64,000 nt of DNA. Source: JAHEJB01 sp041748175. Lineage in GTDB: Bacteria; Bacteroidota; Rhodothermia; Rhodothermales; Rubricoccaceae. The notes beneath the pieces were generated by a model that worked only from the letters and a program-made list of their open reading frames with translations, was not told the origin of the DNA and did no database searches. How positions within the stretch are numbered: position 1 is the stretch's first letter; each line of letters starts with the position of its first letter. The stretch is from contig JBGTDU010000087.1 in NCBI GenBank assembly GCA_041748175.1, positions 1-64,000 of the forward strand, in the 5' to 3' direction. Positions 9,114 through 18,649 of this stretch are shown piece after piece. Made by a program: the position numbers and the translations under genes.

Positions 9114-10265
9114 TTACCGAGCAACGACCTCCCATTCGGCCACCACTTCATCCCCATCCAACACATACAGCGTTGCCTGCGTGGCCACGGCAACGCACGC
9201 GTGGTTGGGCACGATCCGAACGGTGTCGCCTACATCGAACGGGGAGCCGCCTGGGATTTCGATCCAGCCGTGTTCTTCGGAGAGAGAAGCGAGCCTGGCG
9301 TGCGGCATGCGTTTCATCGTATTCGGGCTATGCAGGATGACCCCAAAGTCATCAAGCCCATAGCCTTTGTCGGTCGTCAGGGTTTTCTTGCCCGCATTCA
9401 CGTACACTCGGTCGATTCCATTGTCTCGACGGATTGAAATGACGGTAGCGAGGGCCGTCAATGCGCAATCGGTGAGGGGGCAAACGCCAAGCGCCTCCTG
9501 AATAGCGTCGTTGAAGACGTAGTTGCCGGGGCGGACTTCCGTGATGCGAAACCCATCTCGTTCCGCATTTTCGAACTGGCTGAACGTTGGCGTGGAGCCG
9601 AGAGAAAGGACGGCGTCGCGAGGGTTGAGCAAACCGGCAACACCCAGCCGAGCAGCCAGGCGCAGAAGCCGGTCGCGTTCTTCGGCCATCACGACGCCAA
9701 GCGCTTCTTCCTTCGTTTCACCCTCTGACGGTCCGCGATAGCCGTGCCCAGCATGGGTGAGCAGCCCGCGAAGGTGCAAACCGGGTAGGGCTTGAACGCC
9801 TCGCACAAACTCCACTGCCGTCGGATCATCCCAGCCAATTCCGCATCGCCCGTGTCCCGTGTCTACCTCGACGAAGACGTCGACGGTTGTGCCTCTTTCC
9901 GAGAAGAACGCAGAGGCCAGCCTCGATCCAGCCATCGTGTCCACGCAGAACGCGATCCGAACGCCCTCCGCGATCAGCCGCTCAATCCTACCGAACGCAT
10001 TGATGTCCACCACTTCTTTCGCGATCACAAGATCATCGAACCCGGCCGCGGCGAATGCTTCAGCTTCGGAGATCGTCGCGACCGTGATGCCCTTCGCACC
10101 GGCTTCCATTTGAAGACGAGCAAGGTCGGGGCACTTGTGCGTTTTGATGTGCGGACGCAGCGCGACGCCCTCCCGATCCGCCCGTTCTTGAGCACGGGCG
10201 ATGTTGCTCATCAACCGCGCTCGGTCGATTAGCAGGGCAGGGGTTGGGAGCTCGGAAGTCGGCAT
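9114..10265 (-). CDS. PLP-dependent D-serine dehydratase / D-threonine aldolase-like enzyme
   Basis: A 383-residue fold-type III PLP enzyme (alanine racemase N-terminal barrel plus a C-terminal beta domain). The PLP lysine is in RPHIKTHK (Lys41), and the C-terminal metal site reads NHAC (His355, Cys357). In this family a His-x-Cys pair binds zinc in D-serine dehydratases, whereas D-threonine aldolases have His-x-Asp, so D-serine dehydratase-like activity is the better guess. The start at 10265 (MPTSELPTPALLIDRARL) matches the family; upstream residues do not. It stands upstream of the YebC gene and diverges from the gene at 10361. Confidence 0.8.
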   Translation of the reverse strand: MPTSELPTPALLIDRARLMSNIARAQERADREGVALRPHIKTHKCPDLARLQMEAGAKGITVATISEAEAFAAAGFDDLVIAKEVVDINAFGRIERLIAEGVRIAFCVDTMAGSRLASAFFSERGTTVDVFVEVDTGHGRCGIGWDDPTAVEFVRGVQALPGLHLRGLLTHAGHGYRGPSEGETKEEALGVVMAEERDRLLRLAARLGVAGLLNPRDAVLSLGSTPTFSQFENAERDGFRITEVRPGNYVFNDAIQEALGVCPLTDCALTALATVISIRRDNGIDRVYVNAGKKTLTTDKGYGLDDFGVILHSPNTMKRMPHARLASLSEEHGWIEIPGGSPFDVGDTVRIVPNHACVAVATQATLYVLDGDEVVAEWEVVAR

Positions 10266-10360
10266 TTCTAGGAGTGAAGTCGCTGAAGCTACGGTTTGAT
10301 ATCGAGGGTTTTCCTCGCGTGATCTACTTTGCGCCGTCACCAACTTGCAGAAAATCTCCC

Positions 10361-10831
10361 ATGCTTACCGCAAAACCGACCGGACTGCTGTCCGAAAACT
10401 TTGTCGTTTCGAGAGACGGAGTTCAACTCTGCGAATTTGATCAGGCTGGCGGCCGTGATCGCGCGGAATTTGTTGTAGACGGCGAGAGATACATCGCCAA
10501 GAACGAATTGCTCGGCGGTGATTTTCTGCTCGAAAACCAAAGTCAGCTCATCGCCCGCGCCGACAAGCGTGCTCTGCGCCGCGTTTTCGATGTAAGGATC
10601 GATCCGGGTTCATCGGCCGAGCGCAGCTACGAACTCAAGGTCGGCGGGCTTATCGCGAAAGGCGGACGATATACGCTGGAAGAAAACGGACGAAAAGTCG
10701 GCGAACTGGTCAAGACGCCTTTCTTGCGCAGTGCCCAGGCGAACCTACCCCAGGATGTGCCACTTCCGGTTCAGGTTTTTTTGTTGTGGATTGGCCTCAT
10801 GATGTGGCGGCGCGAGAGGAACTCCGGATAA
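10361..10831 (+). CDS. hypothetical protein, possible tubby/LURP-like beta barrel with C-terminal membrane helix
   Basis: A 156-residue protein with many short beta-type segments (ENFVVSRDGVQLCEFD, GERYIAKNELLGGDF, LEENGRKVGELVK) suggesting a tubby-C-terminal/LURP-one-like barrel, and a hydrophobic C-terminal segment (VQVFLLWIGLMMW) that could anchor it to the membrane. The family call is weak. It lies alone on the plus strand between two minus-strand genes and is followed by a hairpin shared with the end of atpC. Confidence 0.5.
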   Translation: MLTAKPTGLLSENFVVSRDGVQLCEFDQAGGRDRAEFVVDGERYIAKNELLGGDFLLENQSQLIARADKRALRRVFDVRIDPGSSAERSYELKVGGLIAKGGRYTLEENGRKVGELVKTPFLRSAQANLPQDVPLPVQVFLLWIGLMMWRRERNSG

Positions 10832-10838
10832 ACAAATC

Positions 10839-10864
10839 GCGCCTGCCCAAAACCGGACAGGCGC
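10839..10864. terminator. hairpin between convergent genes, possible bidirectional terminator
   Basis: GCGCCTG at 10839-10845 pairs with CAGGCGC at 10858-10864 around a 12-base loop. Downstream on the minus strand the bases are moderately T-rich (TTTGTTTA), so it may end the atpD-atpC transcript; on the plus strand there is no T run. Confidence 0.5.
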
Positions 10865-10890
10865 GCTGTGCATTCGAGCATTGGTAGCTC

Positions 10891-11301
10891 CTAGACCTTC
10901 CCCATTCCCGCACGGAGGCGATTGCGAGCGATGTCGAGTTCGGCCTTGGCGGCATCGCGCTCTTCCTGCGATTCGCTCGCATCGAGGCGTTCCCTGGCTC
11001 GCTCTTCCGCGCGTTGGGCGCGCTCTACGTCAATACCCGATGTCGGCTCCGCGGTCTCCGCCAGCATGATGACGTGGTTGTTGAGAACCTCAACGAACCC
11101 ACCGCTCGAAGCAAACGACGCGACCTTGCCATCGGGCAGCGTGACGTGAACAGCACCCACGCCCGTTGCCGCAACCATGGGGGCGTGGTTTCGGAGGATT
11201 TCAAATCCGCCCTGAACGCCCGGCGCGCGGAAGCTCAGGGCTTCACCGCGAAAAGCCGCGCCATCGGGTGAAACGATTTCAACAAGTAGGTTTTCAGCCA
11301 T
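10891..11301 (-). CDS. atpC: F1F0 ATP synthase epsilon subunit
   Basis: The 136-residue epsilon subunit of the F1 central stalk, with the N-terminal beta sandwich (LVEIVSPDG, GGFEILRNHAPM) and a C-terminal helical hairpin rich in Glu, Arg and Ala (about 85-136) that can regulate ATPase activity. It follows atpD on the same strand after 95 bp. The rest of the synthase operon is absent; a separate atpDC pair is a known arrangement in Bacteroidota and Chlorobi. Confidence 0.95.
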   Translation of the reverse strand: MAENLLVEIVSPDGAAFRGEALSFRAPGVQGGFEILRNHAPMVAATGVGAVHVTLPDGKVASFASSGGFVEVLNNHVIMLAETAEPTSGIDVERAQRAEERARERLDASESQEERDAAKAELDIARNRLRAGMGKV

Positions 11302-11396
11302 TTCAATATCGGATATGCGATATCGGATGTCGGCACGGATAGAGATTCAGTCGTGCTGACCAAATCCGAAATCCTGAATCCGAAATCCGAAATCAA
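11302..11396. repeat. low-complexity spacer between atpD and atpC
   Basis: The 95-bp spacer has AATCCGAAATC-type near-repeats at about 11361-11394 and GGATATGCGATATCGGAT at 11309-11326. It reaches the atpC start codon. It does not code for anything recognisable, and I see no rho-independent terminator. Confidence 0.7.
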
Positions 11397-12890
11397 TCAC
11401 GCTTCCGCCAACATTTTCTCGCCAGCCTCGATCACTTCCTCAATTCCGCCCTTGTACAGGAAAGCGCTTTCCGGAAGGTGATCGAGTTCGCCGTCGAGGA
11501 TCATCTTGAAGCCGCGGATGGTCTCGTCGACCTTAACGTATTTGCCTGGGGTGCCTGTGAACTGCTCGGCCACGAAGAACGGCTGGCTCATGAAACGCTG
11601 GGCGCGGCGGGCGCGATTGACCACCTGCTTATCCTCGTCGGAAAGCTCGTCCATGCCCAGGATCGCGATGATATCCTGCAGCTCCTTGTTGCGCTGGAGA
11701 AGTTCCTTCACATCCTGCGTCACCTTGTAATGCTCCTCGCCAACCACCTCGGCGGTAAGGATTCGGGACGTGGAGTCGAGCGGATCGATGGCGGGGTAGA
11801 TGCCCAGCGATGCAATCTGGCGAGAGAGCGTTGTGGTGGCATCGAGGTGGGCAAACGTCGTCGCCGGCGCCGGGTCCGTGAGGTCATCGGCCGGGACGTA
11901 AACGGCCTGCACCGACGTGATGGCTCCGTTTTTTGTGGAGGTAATGCGTTCCTGCATCACGCCCATTTCCGTGGCCAGCGTTGGCTGGTAACCCACGGCC
12001 GACGGCATCCGACCCAGGAGGGCGGACACTTCCGAACCCGCCTGCGTGAATCGGAAGACGTTGTCGACGAACAAGAGTACGTCGCGACCACCGAGGTCGC
12101 GGAAGTACTCGGCGACGGTGAGGCCGGAGAGGGCCACACGGGCGCGGGCTCCCGGTGGCTCGTTCATCTGCCCAAACACGAGCGTGATGTTCGACTCTTT
12201 CACGGCTTCCATGTCGACTTTGCTCAGATCCCAGTCGCCTTTCTCCATGGCCTCCAGGAACTCATCGCCGTAATCAACCACCTTCGACTCGAGCATTTCG
12301 CGGAGGAGGTCGTTGCCCTCGCGGGTTCGTTCGCCGACGCCTGCAAACACGGAAAGCCCGTCGTGCCCCTTGGCAATATTGTTGATGAGCTCCATGATGA
12401 GCACGGTTTTCCCAACGCCAGCGCCACCGAAGAGGCCGATCTTGCCACCACGCGCATACGGCTGGATAAGGTCGATAACCTTGATGCCCGTTTCAAACAT
12501 CTCAACGCCCGTCGCCAGTTCGTCATAGCCCGGCGGTTCCGCGTGGATGGGGCGATAGCTCTCGGCTGTCGGCTGGGGCAGGCCGTCAATTGCCTTTCCA
12601 ATGACGTTGAAAAGCCGTCCGCGAATCTCCGGCCCGACAGGCATGGCGATGGCCCGGCCCGTGTTCACGACTTCGGTGCCGCGCGTGAGGCCGTCGGAGG
12701 AGTCCATCGCGATCGTGCGAACGCGGTTTTCGCCGAGGTGCTGTTGAACTTCGAGGATGAGCTTGTCGAGCTCGCCGCGATCAATCTCGAGCGCGTGGAG
12801 AATATCCGGGACGCCAGCGGCGGGGAACTCAACGTCCACGACGGGGCCGATAACCTGCAGAACTTTGCCGTTTGGGCGGGTGGTTTCCAT
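11397..12890 (-). CDS. atpD: F1F0 ATP synthase beta subunit
   Basis: The 497-residue catalytic beta subunit. Walker A GGAGVGKT is at 155-162, the catalytic glutamate is in GERTREG at about 187-193, and the VLLFVDNVFRFTQAG Walker B block follows. Residues about 205-232 (DYGDEFLEAMEKGDWDLSKV) form an insert relative to E. coli AtpD, of the type seen in Bacteroidota. The start METTRPNGKVLQVIGPVVDV is typical. Transcribed with atpC. The 195 bp upstream to the fic stop probably hold the promoter, but I could not define its elements. Confidence 0.97.
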   Translation of the reverse strand: METTRPNGKVLQVIGPVVDVEFPAAGVPDILHALEIDRGELDKLILEVQQHLGENRVRTIAMDSSDGLTRGTEVVNTGRAIAMPVGPEIRGRLFNVIGKAIDGLPQPTAESYRPIHAEPPGYDELATGVEMFETGIKVIDLIQPYARGGKIGLFGGAGVGKTVLIMELINNIAKGHDGLSVFAGVGERTREGNDLLREMLESKVVDYGDEFLEAMEKGDWDLSKVDMEAVKESNITLVFGQMNEPPGARARVALSGLTVAEYFRDLGGRDVLLFVDNVFRFTQAGSEVSALLGRMPSAVGYQPTLATEMGVMQERITSTKNGAITSVQAVYVPADDLTDPAPATTFAHLDATTTLSRQIASLGIYPAIDPLDSTSRILTAEVVGEEHYKVTQDVKELLQRNKELQDIIAILGMDELSDEDKQVVNRARRAQRFMSQPFFVAEQFTGTPGKYVKVDETIRGFKMILDGELDHLPESAFLYKGGIEEVIEAGEKMLAEA

Positions 12891-13085
12891 ATCAGGAAAG
12901 CGTGAGAGACTGTCTGAAAAACGGGCCGAGGAGGCTCAAAATCGAGCGTTTGCCGAAGTCGCCTTCGCCGGGCCGGCAAGATATGGGCGCACTCGTGAGA
13001 CGACCGTGAACGCCCTTTGCCAAGGCGTCGAAGTTTCGGGGAATTGGGCTACTCGGATATCCCGATCTTTCGAATCAGTGCTGGC

Positions 13086-14471
13086 TCAGGTGGGGGATTC
13101 GAATCTTGTCTGAAAAGTCTCTATGACATCAATAAGATCACTCAATATGATGCTGCTGAAGTTCTTTACGTCGTCTGCATTTGGATTCGAGTTCAACTGT
13201 ATGTCAACACGCCGACTAACTGGGGCATGCGTAACGCCCGCATGGACTACCATGACTACGCTACCGACAGACGCCTCCATGCGAAGAATTACCTTTTCTT
13301 CCGGCAACATTCGAAAGCCTTCAAGGGTCCAAAAGATGCGAAAATTAAGCCATTTCCCGTCGAGAAAGGATCGTGGTAGTCCACCAGCAACTCCTTGACC
13401 TTCGGAGAGAAGTGTGTTTCCGAGTCCTGAGATATGCGTGTATCGGCCAGTCCTTTTCAAGGAGTTGAAGACAGTAAGCGCCTCTTGAACTCCTTCATCA
13501 ATATCCATGATGATTGGCGCGAGATATCCGACGCTTAGCTGAGAGAGCAATCCTAAAGGGTCCTGTACTCCGTCTATTAGCTGCTGATCATCAACCTTGC
13601 GCTTGAGTAGCGCTAAACGCCGACCATATTCTTTGGGATCCGGCTCACCGCGAACGGCACTGAGAAACAACTCCATGGTCACGGCTAGCTCCTCCGCGAC
13701 AAAACGAACCAGTGGTTCAAGATCTCCGGTATTGGCCCGATTGAGCGCTCCGTAGTACTCGCGCCGCCTTTCCTGGCGGAGAACGGCCGGTACGTAGCCG
13801 CGCTTCATCAGCATCAGGTTCATCAGGATGCGCCCCATTCGTCCATTGCAATCCGCGAAGGGATGAATCTGAACGAACCGATGGTGGAAATCGGCCACAA
13901 ATGGGACAGCTGGAATCTTGCCTGACTCAACATCGGGCCATGTCTCCCGGTACCAGTCCACAAGATCTTGCATCAAGGCCGGGGTTTCATGTGGTGATGC
14001 GTAGAAGTGCGTTTCATCGGTTGGCGTGAGCACGCTGTTCGGATGCTCCTTAAACGCGCCGCCCATTTCTTCGCGTTGGGCTCGGCTACCATCAGGGTGT
14101 TCAACCGATACCGTGTACATCTCGCCCATCAACATTCGGTGCATACCACGAATGTCTTTCAGCGAAAGCTCCTCCTCTCCTCGGACCACCTCTTGGAGAT
14201 ACGTCAGAACCTCACCATGTCGCTGAATATCGAGCGCATCTTTGAGCGGTTTGCCGTGGGCGGTCAGCCCCTCCATCAAAATCACAACCGTCTCACCGTA
14301 CGTCAGCGAATTGCCCTCTATGGCGTTAGAGTGATAGGTCCACTCCAGACGCAGGCGCTGCATGGCACGGCCCAGCTGTTCGGGCTCGATAGGCCGCATC
14401 GCGTCGATCTCGGCGCGCAGCACGTCTACTTTCTCCAGAACGTCGGCAATGTTTGGTAAATCGTACGTCAT
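13086..14471 (-). CDS. Fic family protein
   Basis: A 461-residue Fic protein, a family that usually transfers AMP from ATP to a hydroxyl side chain of a target protein. The active-site motif HPFADCNGRMGR is at 203-214, matching HPFx(D/N)xNGRxxR; Cys replaces the more common Gly. An N-terminal SNAIEG at 48-53 fits the inhibitory (S/T)xxxE(G/N) motif, so this would be a class II, self-inhibited Fic. The C-terminal part (about 300-461) contains a probable winged-helix region. It starts 42 bp after the thiL stop on the same strand. No antitoxin partner is seen, consistent with the built-in inhibitory helix. Target unknown. Confidence 0.9.
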   Translation of the reverse strand: MTYDLPNIADVLEKVDVLRAEIDAMRPIEPEQLGRAMQRLRLEWTYHSNAIEGNSLTYGETVVILMEGLTAHGKPLKDALDIQRHGEVLTYLQEVVRGEEELSLKDIRGMHRMLMGEMYTVSVEHPDGSRAQREEMGGAFKEHPNSVLTPTDETHFYASPHETPALMQDLVDWYRETWPDVESGKIPAVPFVADFHHRFVQIHPFADCNGRMGRILMNLMLMKRGYVPAVLRQERRREYYGALNRANTGDLEPLVRFVAEELAVTMELFLSAVRGEPDPKEYGRRLALLKRKVDDQQLIDGVQDPLGLLSQLSVGYLAPIIMDIDEGVQEALTVFNSLKRTGRYTHISGLGNTLLSEGQGVAGGLPRSFLDGKWLNFRIFWTLEGFRMLPEEKVILRMEASVGSVVMVVHAGVTHAPVSRRVDIQLNSNPNADDVKNFSSIILSDLIDVIETFQTRFESPT

Positions 14472-14512
14472 CACAGTACGGTTGGCATCCGTAGAATACG
14501 ATACGCGGCCTG

Positions 14513-15562
14513 CTAAAAATGCTCGTACCCACCCGCTTCCAACGGCGTCACGTTGCCATCCGGGTCGCGAAGGGTGATGCCCTCGGAGGCATCTACGACA
14601 TGCCCGACGATGGCGTACGTGTTCTCGTCCAGCTTCTCTACTTCCGATTCCGGGATGGCAAAGAGTAGCTCGTAGTCCTCGCCACCTTGCAGAGCCAGTG
14701 AAAGGGGGTCGGCATCGTACAGTTCGGCGGCCTTGAAAGTCTGAACGTGAATAGGCAGTAGCCCGGCTTCGATAACGGCCCCGGTTTGCGAAGCCAGACA
14801 AAGGTGCTGAATATCTCCGCCAAGGCCATCCGACACGTCGATCATCGCGTTGGGTCGAAAGTGTGCCTCTCGCCAGCTCTGAACACGATCCCGCCTCGCT
14901 TGCGGAAAAAGATGGCGCTCGACGACGTAGGCAAAATCGATCAGATTCGGATGCGATGATTCTGCACCATCACCACTTGACTCGAAACCCGTCTTGCCAG
15001 CGAGCAACACCTTCAGCCCTGCCGCTGCCGATCCCAAATCGCCAGTTACGCAGAGTAGGTCGCCTACCTGTGCGCCCTTGCGGTAAACAATGTCCTCCTC
15101 CGCGGCCTCTCCCACCACGGTAACAGAAACGGTCATTTTCGTTGCTGCCGTCACGTCTCCGCCGACGATTGTCAGGTCGTACCGCTCGCAGGCTTCCGCC
15201 ATTCCGCCATAGAGTTTTTCGATCTGTTCGACGGATGCGTTGTTGGGAAGCGCCAGCGCGACAGTGGCGTAACGCGGCATGGCGTTCATTGCCACAACGT
15301 CACTCACATTCGTCGCAATCGCCTTCCAGCCGAGGTAGCGCATAGGAACGAAGGTCCGGTCGAAGTGGACGCCCTCGACCATTGCGTCTGACGTAATCAC
15401 ATGCACGCGCCCATCGCCGATTGCATAGACCGCTGCGTCATCTCCAATTCCCTGCAGGAGTTTGTCGTCAGAGTGATCGCCGAGCACCTCGCTGAGGCGA
15501 TCAATCAGCCCAAACTCGCCGACTTCGCTGATGGGTGTAAAGTCCTCGGGAATGGGGGGCAT
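14513..15562 (-). CDS. thiL: thiamine-monophosphate kinase
   Basis: Phosphorylates thiamine monophosphate to the cofactor thiamine diphosphate. The 349-residue protein shows the AIR-synthase-like order: N-terminal GEFGLIDRL, the nucleotide/metal motif GIGDDAAV at about 39-46, SDAMVEGVHFD, the TNVSDVVAMNAMP block, the GGDVTAA motif, IDVSDGLGGD and a C-terminal GGEDYELLFA. All family blocks are present. It lies between the TPR gene and fic on one strand. No thiamine riboswitch is visible upstream. Confidence 0.95.
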   Translation of the reverse strand: MPPIPEDFTPISEVGEFGLIDRLSEVLGDHSDDKLLQGIGDDAAVYAIGDGRVHVITSDAMVEGVHFDRTFVPMRYLGWKAIATNVSDVVAMNAMPRYATVALALPNNASVEQIEKLYGGMAEACERYDLTIVGGDVTAATKMTVSVTVVGEAAEEDIVYRKGAQVGDLLCVTGDLGSAAAGLKVLLAGKTGFESSGDGAESSHPNLIDFAYVVERHLFPQARRDRVQSWREAHFRPNAMIDVSDGLGGDIQHLCLASQTGAVIEAGLLPIHVQTFKAAELYDADPLSLALQGGEDYELLFAIPESEVEKLDENTYAIVGHVVDASEGITLRDPDGNVTPLEAGGYEHF

Positions 15563-15694
15563 CGCATGGCCTGAAATGAGCTAGCCGTACTCTGGTTCAA
15601 ACCCGGCGATCCCGGCTCACCAAATCTTCCGACGCACCCAAGTTCTTCCGACCCGATGCGTTTCCGTCTGGCTGTTAGACGTCGAGTGGGAGCA

Positions 15695-16894
15695 TTATCC
15701 GCCCACGCGGGCTCTCATCTCGGCCGCCTTCCGTCCGAACTCGGGCGCCTGCCCCGGGTGCTCTTCGGCGAGCTTGTCGTACACGTTTGCTGCCTCGCCG
15801 TACTGGCCTTGCGCGATGTAGATGCGAGCGAGTGTTTCGGAGACGATGTCGTCGGCATTCTCGTCCTCGCCTTCGACGTCAGCGGTCTGCGGGTCGTCAA
15901 TAAAGTTTGGGTCGGGTCTCATCCGTGGGGCATCTTCAAGTTTGCGGATTAGCGCGTCGAGGTCGTCGGCCACGGTAGCATCAGAAAGAGAGGTGCGTGT
16001 TCGCTCTGTCTCATCGGTGCCCTGCGTCGGCATGTCATCGATGGGCGCGCCGATTAGTGCTTCCGCCACCCCGGTTTTTGGCCGCTCCGTCTCCATTTCC
16101 GAAACGACCGTCCATCCTGACTCGGCCGCGTCTTCTTGTTCAAGGTCACCGATCTCTTCTGATGGCTTCCACCAGGGATCCGCATTTAGGGATTCGCCCG
16201 CCATTGCCTCGCTACTGGTGCCGGCATCGTCCTCTGCCGTTAGCGCGTCGAGCCTATCATCCTCCCACATTTCGTCCAGGACGGCTGTGCCAAGCGCATC
16301 CGAAACGGGATCCGAATCGTCAACGAAAACCTCGGGAATCTCAAAGTCCGGGACGGCATCTACCGATTCCTCTTCTGCGCGGTACGCATCTTCGGGAGAC
16401 GCGACATCTACCAATTCATCGGTTGAGAAGGGTTCGACAACATCGGGCTCCTCTGTGACCCCTTCGTCGGGTGAGGGAGGTTCTGCAACGGGTGCATGTG
16501 AGTCCAGAGGCTCGCCAGATTCGCCGGAAACACCAGTAACGTGGTTCTCGTGGACTAACTCCTCCGGCGCGGAAGGCTCCCGACCGAGGGATCGCCGCGG
16601 ATCCGTTTCATCCATCAAACGACGGCGCTGGCGCTGAATGAGTGGGCTTCCCGGCACGAGGAAGTGGGCGCGATGCCATGCGTCAAGGGCGTCTTCCCAG
16701 CGGCTTTCCGCCTCGTAAGCCTTCGCTAGCAGAATAAGGCTCGTCGCATAGGCAGGGGCTGCTGCCGAAAGCGCTTCGAGTCGGCTGACCGCCTCCGCCG
16801 CGCGCCCTTCCTCGAGCAACTGGGCGGACGCCTGAATCTCCACGACGGGAGCCGAAGGATCGGACGGCAGCATGGATTCAAAAGGAGGGGACAT
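15695..16894 (-). CDS. tetratricopeptide-repeat protein with long acidic linker
   Basis: A 399-residue protein. The N-terminal 90 residues form TPR-like helices (LLEEGRAAEAVSRLEAL, LILLAKAYEAESRWEDALDA). Residues about 100-330 are low-complexity and acidic, rich in Glu, Asp, Ser and Pro, probably disordered. A last TPR unit (LARIYIAQGQYGEAANVYDK) closes the protein. No signal peptide or enzyme domain is seen, so a scaffold role is likely. It lies between the glycosyltransferase gene and thiL on the same strand. Confidence 0.75.
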   Translation of the reverse strand: MSPPFESMLPSDPSAPVVEIQASAQLLEEGRAAEAVSRLEALSAAAPAYATSLILLAKAYEAESRWEDALDAWHRAHFLVPGSPLIQRQRRRLMDETDPRRSLGREPSAPEELVHENHVTGVSGESGEPLDSHAPVAEPPSPDEGVTEEPDVVEPFSTDELVDVASPEDAYRAEEESVDAVPDFEIPEVFVDDSDPVSDALGTAVLDEMWEDDRLDALTAEDDAGTSSEAMAGESLNADPWWKPSEEIGDLEQEDAAESGWTVVSEMETERPKTGVAEALIGAPIDDMPTQGTDETERTRTSLSDATVADDLDALIRKLEDAPRMRPDPNFIDDPQTADVEGEDENADDIVSETLARIYIAQGQYGEAANVYDKLAEEHPGQAPEFGRKAAEMRARVGG

Positions 16895-16988
16895 AGCGTC
16901 AGCGTGCTTGGCCCAAGGTAGTATTCCCTCCGAGTCCCTGAAACGTGCAACCGCCAGTAATTCCGTTTAACCCTGAGCTCTCGGTGCC

Positions 16989-18533
16989 CTACGCCGCGTT
17001 CGCCTTCGACCGAATCTTTACCCGAACGGGCTCAGCGGATAGCCTTTCCCCCGCCATCGTAATCACATGGCGTACCGGCGTCGGCTGCGTGACAAAGGCT
17101 ACGCGCCGAACCGAATCGTAGAAACCTAGCATCCCGAAACCGGCGACAAACATTACCTGAAAACCGACGCCCACCCAGGCACCTGTAACGAGCAAGGCAA
17201 AAAGGCCTACCAGACTATAAAGAGCAAGAGACCTCTCAAGCCAAAGAACTACGGTATCGGGGCGGGGCGCGTAGAAGGAAGTCCCGCTATCATCACCCGA
17301 TTTCGGCGTCCGAAGGAACGGCGTCCGATAACCCACCAGTGCCTCTAGCAGTCCGCGCGTGTTGTTAACGGCCAGCCCGAGCGCCGCTGCGACCAGGGCC
17401 GGTAGGAAAAGGATACGCTTTTTCCAGTCGTGGTAGAGGGCTCGCTGCGCTGAGACATACGCAAACAGCACACCTGTAAAAGCAACGATTCCCAGCCCCA
17501 TCGTCACGAAATAACCATCGCTTGGTCCCATGCCTATCTCGCGCGCGACAAGAAGCGGCGCGTGTAGCAGTACGGCCAGCAATATGGCGGGGAAGACGAA
17601 AAACCCGGAAAGATGTAGAGTTCCCTGCACTTTTACGCCCATGCGCTGTGAGCTCTTCAGCAATGTTGGAAGCAGCTTGATTGCGGTTTCCACCGTCCCT
17701 TTCGTCCAGCGAAACTGCTGCCTGCGCCACACACCAACCGTGTCGGGCAACTCGGCAGGCGCTACGGTTTGGCCGAGATACCGGAATTTCCATCCGAGCA
17801 TCTGCGCACGATAGCTGAGGTCGAGGTCTTCGGTAAGGGTGTCGTGTTGCCAGCCGCCCGCGTCCTCGATGCAAGCCCGCCGCCAGACGCCCGCCGTGCC
17901 ATTAAAGTTCATGAACAGCCTGGCCGCGTTTCGCACATCCTGTTCGATTACGAAGTGCGAATCCAGTAGCGCCGACTGCACCCGCGTCAACATCGATGCG
18001 TCATCGTTGAGGTGACCCCAGCGAGCTTGCACCAGGCCTAACGCCGGATCTGCCGCCAGGGCTGGAACCGTTTGCTTGAGGAAGTCTGGGTGGGGTAGAA
18101 AATCCGCGTCGAAAATGGCTACGAACTCGCCAGTCGCCGTTTGCATGCCGTGTTCGAGTGCACCCGCTTTGTAACCTTTCCGGTTTCTCCGAACGACGTG
18201 GTGGATTCGAATGCCCCGCTCCGCCCAGAAGGCTACGCGGTTCGCGGTCAGTCGAAGGGTCTCATCTGTCGAATCGTCCAGGACCTGGATTTCAAGCTTT
18301 TCACGTGGATAATCGAACCTGGCCACGGCGTCGATGAGGCGCTCCGCAACGAATCGCTCGTTATATATGGGCAGTTGCACGGTGACCGTGGGCCACTCTT
18401 CAGGGGCGTCGACAACTGGATTTCTTCGAAGGCCGCCCTGCTTCCAGTGCCGACCCGCCAGCCAAAGCTGATTCAATCCGAAAACGAAGAGAAGAGCCGT
18501 AGCCGAGGCATAGAGCACGGCGAGAACAAGCAT
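16989..18533 (-). CDS. cellulose-synthase-like family 2 glycosyltransferase
   Basis: A 514-residue inner-membrane processive-type glycosyltransferase. It has one N-terminal helix, a GT-A domain with the D,D,D,QxxRW residues (Asp86-Asp87 in LDDSTDET, DAD at 142-144, TEDLD at 234-238, QQFRW at 272-276) and about four C-terminal helices (310-490). This is the CESA_CaSu-like subgroup common in Bacteroidota; it would make a beta-linked polysaccharide or glycolipid from a nucleotide sugar. There is no bcsB, bcsC or PilZ domain nearby, so cellulose itself is unlikely. It follows lptE by 116 bp. Confidence 0.88.
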   Translation of the reverse strand: MLVLAVLYASATALLFVFGLNQLWLAGRHWKQGGLRRNPVVDAPEEWPTVTVQLPIYNERFVAERLIDAVARFDYPREKLEIQVLDDSTDETLRLTANRVAFWAERGIRIHHVVRRNRKGYKAGALEHGMQTATGEFVAIFDADFLPHPDFLKQTVPALAADPALGLVQARWGHLNDDASMLTRVQSALLDSHFVIEQDVRNAARLFMNFNGTAGVWRRACIEDAGGWQHDTLTEDLDLSYRAQMLGWKFRYLGQTVAPAELPDTVGVWRRQQFRWTKGTVETAIKLLPTLLKSSQRMGVKVQGTLHLSGFFVFPAILLAVLLHAPLLVAREIGMGPSDGYFVTMGLGIVAFTGVLFAYVSAQRALYHDWKKRILFLPALVAAALGLAVNNTRGLLEALVGYRTPFLRTPKSGDDSGTSFYAPRPDTVVLWLERSLALYSLVGLFALLVTGAWVGVGFQVMFVAGFGMLGFYDSVRRVAFVTQPTPVRHVITMAGERLSAEPVRVKIRSKANAA

Positions 18534-18649
18534 GGCGCTGAGGATAGGGAAGCCAGATTCGCTGAACTGAAGGTAGGCAACGGCCCAGGGTGGCAGCGTT
18601 CACAAATGCGTCAACTCACGCCGCGCAACGATACCGCTCGTGCGGAAGG

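Noticed and set aside
13086..13110. GATTCGAATC near 13095 as a tRNA T-arm
   Set aside because: No cloverleaf can be drawn around it, and it codes for the C terminus of the Fic protein.
16989..18533. Cellulose synthase (bcsA)
   Set aside because: The catalytic core is similar, but there is no PilZ domain and no bcsB, bcsZ or bcsC nearby.
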